From the NCBI RefSeq assembly GCF_007097245.1, contig NZ_VJZT01000003.1, positions 308,920-372,919 of the forward strand: a stretch of 64,000 nt of DNA, given 5' to 3'. The first letter of the stretch is position 1, and each line of letters opens with the position of its first letter. Of the stretch, positions 59,055-64,000 are shown piece by piece. The stretch comes from Flavobacterium restrictum (lineage in GTDB: Bacteria; Bacteroidota; Bacteroidia; Flavobacteriales; Flavobacteriaceae). Below the pieces are notes generated by a model that did no database searches, had not been told where the DNA came from, and worked only from the letters and a program-made list of their open reading frames with translations. Both the position numbers and the translations under genes were made by a program.

Positions 59055-60263
59055 ATGCTTTACAATTTTAATTTTTACAGTTCCCTTTTGCTAATCACGT
59101 TCACGCAAGGAATTATTTATAGTTTTTTGTTGCTAAAAAAGGGTCTTGAAACTCAAAATAAATCCAATTATTGGTTGAGTTTTTTTGTGTTCCTATGCAG
59201 TTTGTATGTGGCACCTTGGATGCTTGGTTTTGCGGGATGGTATGACAATCAACCGTATCGAGATTTTATGTTTTATACGCCATTTCAACATTTATTTTTT
59301 ATTGGGCCTATTATTTTTTTTTACACGAAAAGCCTTTTAAATCAATCTTTTAAATTTACAAAAAATCAAGCGCTACACCTTATTCCGGGTCTTTTGTACC
59401 TTTTTTATAATTTGATTATTTGGATTTATGATAAGCAAATTCTCAAGAAATACTATTTTTACGAGAACGGTATGGACAAGGATTTTGACCCTTGGTACCA
59501 AACGGCGGGACAAATTTCGATGGTAATTTATTTTATATTATCCATACGGTATTACAATTTATACAAAAAACTGATTGTTCAAGTCGCTAGTAATGCCGAT
59601 GCCATTTTATTCCGATGGATAAAAAACTATTTAATTTGTTTTTTAATCATGCTGTTGCTCCCCTCAATATTTGATATTATTGCAAAAATAGTCCCCGCAA
59701 TTCAATCCTATCAAGGCAGTTGGTGGTTTTATCTCGCTTTTTCGTTAGTACTTTATTACATTGCGATAACCGGATATGCTAATGCGGTGAACACAAAAAT
59801 TGGCTTTAAAGTGTCTGTTTTGGATTCAAAACCGATGTTGCTTTTGGATTCATTCCAAGATTTAGAAGAAGTCGAAAATGCAATCGAAATAGCGTATGAA
59901 GCGGTTGGAAGTGCCAGACTTGCTGATATTGAACTTTGGAAACAACAACTCGAAACCCTCATTCAAACCGAAAAACTATACGAAAACCCCGAATTATCAT
60001 TGACCGATGTCGCTATAAAGATGCGAACTAATACTGCTATCATTTCTAAAACTATCAACCAAGGCTTTGCAATGAATTTTAACGACTTCATCAATACCTA
60101 TCGGATTGAAGCCGTAAAGCTAAAATTTGCCAATGGCGAACATAAAAAAGCTACTTTATTGGGCATTGCTTATGATTGTGGGTTCAATTCGAAAGCTACT
60201 TTTAATCGCGCCTTCAAGAAAAATACCAGTTATTCGCCCAAAGAGTTTTTAAACACAATTTGA
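59055..60263 (+). CDS. AraC family regulator with membrane-embedded N-terminus
   Basis: 402 aa. The N-terminal two thirds contain about seven membrane helices (SSLLLITFTQGIIYSFLLL, LIPGLLYLFYNLIIWIY, LICFLIMLLLPSIFDII), forming a 7TM-like sensor. The C-terminal AraC HTH (about 300-400) shows LTDVAIKMRTNTAIISKTIN, then LGIAYDCGFNSKATFNRAF and TSYSPKEFLNTI. It would act as a one-component membrane-bound switch. It lies upstream of the small envelope gene cluster starting at 60449 and is the natural regulator candidate. Confidence 0.9.
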   Translation: MLYNFNFYSSLLLITFTQGIIYSFLLLKKGLETQNKSNYWLSFFVFLCSLYVAPWMLGFAGWYDNQPYRDFMFYTPFQHLFFIGPIIFFYTKSLLNQSFKFTKNQALHLIPGLLYLFYNLIIWIYDKQILKKYYFYENGMDKDFDPWYQTAGQISMVIYFILSIRYYNLYKKLIVQVASNADAILFRWIKNYLICFLIMLLLPSIFDIIAKIVPAIQSYQGSWWFYLAFSLVLYYIAITGYANAVNTKIGFKVSVLDSKPMLLLDSFQDLEEVENAIEIAYEAVGSARLADIELWKQQLETLIQTEKLYENPELSLTDVAIKMRTNTAIISKTINQGFAMNFNDFINTYRIEAVKLKFANGEHKKATLLGIAYDCGFNSKATFNRAFKKNTSYSPKEFLNTI

Positions 60264-60448
60264 GACCCTTTTGATAAAGCGGCTCACAAACCCAGTAATT
60301 CCAGTCTTTTTTTAAAGTTTATGATTTGAGGCCTATTTAATTAGGCTCAAATTATGATTTGAAACGTTTGCCAGTTACCGCTGTCGCATCTTTGCTATGT
60401 TGTTAACGACCAGCGCAATCAGTATCCATTTTTAAACTTTAAAAAATT

Positions 60449-60808
60449 ATGAAAACAATTGTATTATCAATCGCAGTAGCCTTACTTCTTACTTCTTGTA
60501 ATGTATTCAGTTCCTTAAATTCGAATACTTCTATTAAACCCAATGAGCAATTTTTATTAGGAAATAATGAACATGGCAAGTTTCATGTTACCTTAAAAAA
60601 TGTTTCCAATCATCCAATAGAAATTCATTTAGCTCCAATAAATGGCGGATCCTATTCCTATCAAACCATTGCTATAGGCGAAGTGGTATCTACAAAAGTA
60701 GCGAACAATACAGTGCTTGTTATTGAGAATAAATCGAATGAATACGCATCAGTTGACTTAAAAGTAACAGGGGATTTGGGATTGAGTATGGGATATAAAA
60801 ACAATTAA
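60449..60808 (+). CDS. Small lipoprotein
   Basis: 119 aa with a lipoprotein signal (MKTIVLSIAVALLLTSC, lipobox LTSC). The mature part is beta-stranded (GKFHVTLKNVSNHPIEIHLA, TVLVIENKSNEYASVDLKVT) like a compact Ig-like sandwich. No family is recognised. A box CATCTTTG (60387-60394) preceded by TTG at 60368-60370 may form its promoter. It is the first of five small envelope genes in one direction. Confidence 0.7.
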   Translation: MKTIVLSIAVALLLTSCNVFSSLNSNTSIKPNEQFLLGNNEHGKFHVTLKNVSNHPIEIHLAPINGGSYSYQTIAIGEVVSTKVANNTVLVIENKSNEYASVDLKVTGDLGLSMGYKNN

Positions 60809-60821
60809 AGCTCAAAAAAAC

Positions 60822-61445
60822 ATGACAAAAATTATCATCGCAATTACAATGCTATTGGCATCTATAGTTGCATCAGCACAACTTCGAGGTTCCGGAATAA
60901 CCATAACCAAAACCTACGATTACAACAATTTTAATACAGTTAATTTTGATGATTTAGACGGGAAACTGCAAATAGAAGTGGGAAAACCATTTAGTATTTC
61001 CATCACAATTGATGATAATTTACTTGACTTATTAGCAGTTGTTGAAAACTCAAAATACAACAATTTGACTATTTCCTTAAAAGGCAATACCAACAATAAG
61101 TTGTATATAGAAGATACTAAAATAAAAGTGGTAATTACTATGCCTTTTCTTTTAGCGGTGAGCAATAATGGCAATTCTGGCTTGACAGTTACCAATATTA
61201 ACAGCAAAAATTTTAAAGTACAAAATCCTGTAAATGGCAGTACGACTTTGTCAGGAATTGTTGATAATTTGGAAGTTATAGACAAAGGAAATGGCAATTT
61301 GAATGCAGTACATTTATTAGCCAAAAAAGCAACTGTAATTTGTAGAGGAAACGGAAACGTTCGTGTAAATGTATCACAAACTATATCAGGAAAGCAATCT
61401 GGAAACGGAAATATTAGCAATTGCGGTCAGGCAGTCAGCCTTTAG
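60822..61445 (+). CDS. DUF2807 (head GIN domain) secreted protein
   Basis: 207 aa. Signal peptide MTKIIIAITMLLASIVASAQ, then GSGITITKTYDYNNFNTVNF, the usual start of DUF2807 (head GIN) domains. The rest is a parallel beta-helix-like repeat rich in Asn, Gly and Val (SNNGNSGLTVTNINSKNFKV, GSTTLSGIVDNLEVIDKGNG, GKQSGNGNISNCGQAV). The family often functions as surface or periplasmic adhesin-like protein without known ligand. It follows the lipoprotein gene by 13 bp. Confidence 0.85.
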   Translation: MTKIIIAITMLLASIVASAQLRGSGITITKTYDYNNFNTVNFDDLDGKLQIEVGKPFSISITIDDNLLDLLAVVENSKYNNLTISLKGNTNNKLYIEDTKIKVVITMPFLLAVSNNGNSGLTVTNINSKNFKVQNPVNGSTTLSGIVDNLEVIDKGNGNLNAVHLLAKKATVICRGNGNVRVNVSQTISGKQSGNGNISNCGQAVSL

Positions 61446-61510
61446 ATTGGGTTTCAATCATAATCAAATAATCAAAAATCAGTTTAACAAACAATTAAAA
61501 TACAATCCAA

Positions 61511-61864
61511 ATGCAAAAAACAATACAATACGCCGCCATTTTGGTACTTAGCTTCTTCATTTTTTCTTTTCAAAATGGGACGCAACAAAGTGCAATTCCA
61601 AAAGTAGGGATGCTAACAATTAAGGACAAAAGCGAGATTAGTTTTTGGAAAGGAGTGGCGCACAGCTCCTTTAGAATCCACTTGTCTAATCCAAGCAAAA
61701 TCAATTCCTGCGAAGTCTATATTGTAAAAAATGGGCAAGAAAAATGGATTTCACCCTCACTGCTTGCCCAAGGGAAATTAGATTTTAATGTGCCAAAAAA
61801 TGCTCACATTTTCTTTAAAAATTTCAGCAACGAAGATTTAATAGTAACCTATTCAATCGATTAA
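61511..61864 (+). CDS. Small exported protein of unknown function
   Basis: 117 aa with an N-terminal signal or anchor (IQYAAILVLSFFIFSFQNGT). The mature domain (VGMLTIKDKSEISFWKGVAH, SSFRIHLSNPSKINSCEVYI, HIFFKNFSNEDLIVTYSID) is beta-rich and has one Cys. It resembles the first lipoprotein of the cluster in layout but not clearly in sequence. No family recognised. It is 2 bp ahead of the DoxX-like gene. Confidence 0.65.
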   Translation: MQKTIQYAAILVLSFFIFSFQNGTQQSAIPKVGMLTIKDKSEISFWKGVAHSSFRIHLSNPSKINSCEVYIVKNGQEKWISPSLLAQGKLDFNVPKNAHIFFKNFSNEDLIVTYSID

Positions 61865-61866
61865 TT

Positions 61867-62346
61867 ATGAAAACAATTTTACGATTAATTCAGCCAATTG
61901 TAATGCCGTTTTGGTGGCAAGATGTATTGTTTGCACTACCCAGAATAGTTTGTGGGTATTTATTAACAGCGAATTTTGGTGCTGCCAAATTTGGTTTACC
62001 ATGGTCACCACCCGACAATAATTTAGGATTGTTTGAAGTCGCTTTTTGGTTTCCTAATGATGTTGCCGGGTATGGGGGCATATTTGCTACATTTTCTGTT
62101 TTTTTTGCTTGGATGGGTGCTTTTAGCGAAGCTGTAGGAGGTATTTTCTTATTGCTAGGTTTTCAAACTAGGATTGCTTCTTTTTTGATTATGAGCACGA
62201 TGCTTGTTGCAATTTTTATGCAACAAATTCAAAATGGGTTGTGGAACTGCTTGCCAGCAATGGGTTTTCTTTGGGTGGCATTGTTTAGCTTGATTGTAGG
62301 GTCAGGACGATTTGGGGTGGATTATTTAATTTCAAAAAAACAGTAA
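61867..62346 (+). CDS. DoxX-like membrane protein
   Basis: 159 aa with four membrane helices: LFALPRIVCGYLLTANFGAA, SVFFAWMGAFSEAVGGIFLL, IASFLIMSTMLVAIFMQQI and AMGFLWVALFSLIVGSGRFG. The layout and the motif LPRIxxGYLLxxxFGAxKFGLP fit DoxX/DoxD-like proteins, small quinone-linked membrane proteins associated with thiosulfate or redox metabolism. It lies in a row of tightly spaced envelope genes (gaps of 1-2 bp). Function here is unknown. Confidence 0.8.
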   Translation: MKTILRLIQPIVMPFWWQDVLFALPRIVCGYLLTANFGAAKFGLPWSPPDNNLGLFEVAFWFPNDVAGYGGIFATFSVFFAWMGAFSEAVGGIFLLLGFQTRIASFLIMSTMLVAIFMQQIQNGLWNCLPAMGFLWVALFSLIVGSGRFGVDYLISKKQ

Positions 62347-62347
62347 A

Positions 62348-62707
62348 ATGAAAAAGCAAAGTATATTTATAATAGTTTTTTTGGTACTAATGAATGCAAG
62401 TTGTGTGCAAAAATCATATACCAAAACGGTAGTTTTTTATTTGGATGTGAAAGGCATAAAGAATGTCAAAAAAGTAGGCATTCGTGGCAATGACAAACCA
62501 TTGAGTTGGGATTATGATTACGATATGCAACTCGATAAAGACAGTGTTTACAAAGCAACGTTAACGGATAAAACAGGTTACAAATTCACAACTGTAAAAT
62601 TTACAATCAACGGTAATTTTGAATTGAAAGACAAAGACAATAGAAAGGTTTATTTTTCCAACAAGGACACTACCGTTTATCGTGCAAAATTTGATAAAAT
62701 CGAATAA
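62348..62707 (+). CDS. Small lipoprotein, possibly with a carbohydrate-binding-like fold
   Basis: 119 aa with a lipoprotein signal (MKKQSIFIIVFLVLMNASC). The mature part (VVFYLDVKGIKNVKKVGIRG, NDKPLSWDYDYDMQLDKDS, YKATLTDKTGYKFTTVKFTI) resembles the starch-binding/E-set type (CBM20/48-like) module that interacts with sugars or partner proteins, but the match is by pattern only. It is 1 bp after the DoxX-like gene and ends the cluster. An imperfect terminator-like hairpin lies at about 62755-62794. Confidence 0.6.
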   Translation: MKKQSIFIIVFLVLMNASCVQKSYTKTVVFYLDVKGIKNVKKVGIRGNDKPLSWDYDYDMQLDKDSVYKATLTDKTGYKFTTVKFTINGNFELKDKDNRKVYFSNKDTTVYRAKFDKIE

Positions 62708-62870
62708 GGCATTTTGCTCTTATATTTTTGAATTTTTTACTTATTACTAATGGTAAAAAGTGTTCCAAAAGTTTAACGGCGAACGGTACTTTTTTGTTTT
62801 AGCATTTTACAAAACCTAAAAAAATGGTACGAAAAAAGACAGCAGAATTAGCGCCTTAAAAAACAAGTTT

Positions 62871-63434
62871 TTATACTGAAAAATATTTTTTTTGGGCGAT
62901 TTTATACATTTTAAACATAAAAAAGCCAGTAATTCCACCGCACAAATACCCACAAATAATGTCGATTGGGTAATGCAATCCCAGATAAATCCGGCTGTAC
63001 GCAAATACGAGCGGCCATACAAATAGAAATCCCAAATAACGGAATTCTCGTTTGAAATTCAGATATAAAAAAGTTGCTACCGCCATCGTATTTGCGGCAT
63101 GTCCCGAGAAAAAACTATACGAGGTGCGCACTTGTACTACACGAATAAAAGTATTGATTTCGGGGTTGTTGCAAGGGCGTAACCGCTGAAAACTGAATTT
63201 AAAAAGATTGGTAATTTGATCGGTTAAGGTTAATAAAATCGCTACAAACAACAGTAAATAAAGGGTTTGTTTGGTGCCTAATTTTTTGAAAATAAAATAG
63301 GCCAAAAGCAAGAACAAGGGCAGCCAATAGACTTGTTTGGTTATAATAAGCCAAAGTCCGTCATAGGTTGGGGAGCCTAATCCGTTGAGGTAAATGAAGG
63401 CTTGGGTATCTAGCGATTGAAGTTTTTCTAGCAT
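62871..63434 (-). CDS. PAP2 family membrane phosphatase
   Basis: 187 aa with about five membrane helices. The phosphatase motifs are present: KFSFQRLRPCN (KxxxxxxRP), SYSFFSGHAANT (SGH with the reactive His) and SRIYLGLHYPIDIICGY (SRxxxxxHxxxD). Such enzymes remove phosphate from undecaprenyl diphosphate or other lipids at the outer face of the inner membrane. Its ATG overlaps the tatA stop (TAATG), so they are coupled. Confidence 0.93.
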   Translation of the reverse strand: MLEKLQSLDTQAFIYLNGLGSPTYDGLWLIITKQVYWLPLFLLLAYFIFKKLGTKQTLYLLLFVAILLTLTDQITNLFKFSFQRLRPCNNPEINTFIRVVQVRTSYSFFSGHAANTMAVATFLYLNFKREFRYLGFLFVWPLVFAYSRIYLGLHYPIDIICGYLCGGITGFFMFKMYKIAQKKYFSV

Positions 63435-63838
63435 TACATTTGGCGTTTTATAGGGCCAGTAATGTCTTCAAGCTCGGTTTTTATTTGCTCTACGGGCGTG
63501 TTTGCAGCTGCCACAATTTTTTCGGAATCGGTGTTTAATGCAGCTGTCACGGTTTGTGAAATGCCTGAAAAAGTGGTTTCGGTTTCGCCTAGAAGGTTGT
63601 CTTTGGCTTTGTTGATTTGTGAGCTAATACTTCCCGTCAAATCCGATAGTGTTTTTTGGTCAAAACCAGTATCGTCAACGCCTTTTTGAATTTCGCTTTT
63701 GATGTCGTTGGTTGCATGTTTTAGCTGCGCCATTGCTTTGCCCATAGTGCGAGCAATTTCGGGGATTTTATCCGATCCAAAAAGCATAAGTACAATAAAC
63801 ATGATAAAAACTAATTCGCCTCCTCCTATACCAAACAT
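63434..63838 (-). CDS. tatA: Sec-independent translocase subunit TatA/TatB
   Basis: 134 aa. One N-terminal membrane helix with the motif FGIGGGELVFIMFIVLMLFG and a following amphipathic helix (SDKIPEIARTMGKAMAQLKH) are typical of TatA. It transports folded proteins with twin-arginine signals. The C-terminal tail (about 55-134) is longer than usual and acidic. Several TatA-like proteins end in such tails, so TatB cannot be excluded. It is transcribed with the PAP2 gene. Confidence 0.88.
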   Translation of the reverse strand: MFGIGGGELVFIMFIVLMLFGSDKIPEIARTMGKAMAQLKHATNDIKSEIQKGVDDTGFDQKTLSDLTGSISSQINKAKDNLLGETETTFSGISQTVTAALNTDSEKIVAAANTPVEQIKTELEDITGPIKRQM

Positions 63839-63928
63839 ATTTTTTATTTTTTAGTGTGACAAAGATATTAATTTTTGGATGGCTACATTTTAATTATTTC
63901 ATAAAAAAAGACTCCGTTAAGAGTAGTC

Positions 63929-63952
63929 ATGGTCGGAAGAAATTCCGACCAT
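63929..63952. terminator. Hairpin between tatA and the gene at the right edge
   Basis: A perfect 10-bp stem ATGGTCGGAA (63929-63938) / TTCCGACCAT (63943-63952) with a GAAA loop. A T-rich tail follows on the plus strand and an A-rich run lies on the other side. Since the neighbouring genes are on the minus strand, it is probably the terminator of the gene at 63960-64000, although the T run is on the wrong side for a textbook example. Confidence 0.55.
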
Positions 63953-63959
63953 TTTTATT

Positions 63960-64000
63960 TCAAGTTTTAAAGACTTTGGCAGGGTCTCCACCAGCAAAGA
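63960..64000 (-). CDS. C-terminal end of a probable hexapeptide-repeat acyltransferase (partial)
   Basis: On the minus strand the last 12 complete codons read FAGGDPAKVFKT before a TGA at 63962-63960. This is close to the usual end of left-handed beta-helix acetyltransferases (V-x-A-G-x-PAKV-x-K). The rest lies outside the window, so the assignment depends on twelve residues. Confidence 0.5.
   Translation of the reverse strand, partial: FAGGDPAKVFKT

Overview
The window is AT-rich, densely packed chromosome from a member of the Bacteroidota, most likely Flavobacterium or a close relative. The signs are TAnnTTTG-type promoter boxes, type IX secretion (T9SS) C-terminal domains, a PafA-type alkaline phosphatase, a GSCFA protein, LemA/TPM genes, a TTG-started dnaG and many short palindromic intergenic repeats. 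It is mostly core genome with small accessory patches. There is no prophage, transposase or CRISPR array.

Layout. 1-98 is the 3' end of an ammonium transporter. 783-4203 holds pafA, a scar made of two T9SS C-terminal-domain remnants, and era. 4321-4393 is initiator tRNA-fMet. 4519-9994 is phosphate uptake (pstB, pstA, pstC, pstS, a phosphate-selective porin) plus an Rrf2 regulator. 10094-13453 is two TPM proteins, LemA, a MerR regulator and an M23 peptidase, all on the minus strand. 13781-18260 is alaS, an AbiEii-like nucleotidyltransferase with a small partner, and a GSCFA protein. 18343-24734 is envelope proteins and a TPR histidine kinase/LuxR regulator pair with a DUF4230 protein. 24818-33141 is a nearly complete molybdenum cofactor (Moco) locus: moeA, a CDF transporter, modE-like, tauE-like, mobA, moaD, moeB-rhodanese, moaE, moaCB and moaA. 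33222-35056 is an AAA ATPase/RloB pair resembling AbiL phage defence, with rloB broken by a stop codon. 35106-41511 is lysS, an O-methyltransferase coupled to a RelE-type toxin-antitoxin pair, rlmN, a lipoprotein and a polyprenyl synthetase. 41738-53466 is an ECF sigma factor operon and a signalling island with three histidine kinases (one of 1185 aa with six PAS domains) and an AraC-type response regulator. 53755-64000 is dnaG without its usual zinc ligands, an LRR protein, small metabolic genes, a membrane AraC regulator followed by five small envelope genes including a DoxX-like one, a PAP2 phosphatase, TatA, and the tail of a probable hexapeptide acyltransferase.

How it works together. 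The pst genes and porin form one phosphate-acquisition operon, and PafA can feed it by releasing phosphate outside the cytoplasm. The moa/moe/mob genes cover the path from GTP to nucleotide-modified Moco. The modE-like gene sits directly behind a 24-bp palindrome that closely matches the E. coli ModE operator, so the block is probably molybdate-regulated. No molybdate ABC transporter or molybdoenzyme is present, which leaves the TauE/SafE-like protein as an interesting transport candidate.

Most noteworthy: the ModE operator overlapping a promoter box; inverted copies of one intergenic repeat around modE-tauE-mobA-moaD; a GC-rich palindrome translated inside moaE; the rloB stop codon at the expected catalytic Glu; the zinc-less primase; and the uncharacterised envelope cluster at 59055-62707. 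No wholly new system can be proven from sequence alone.
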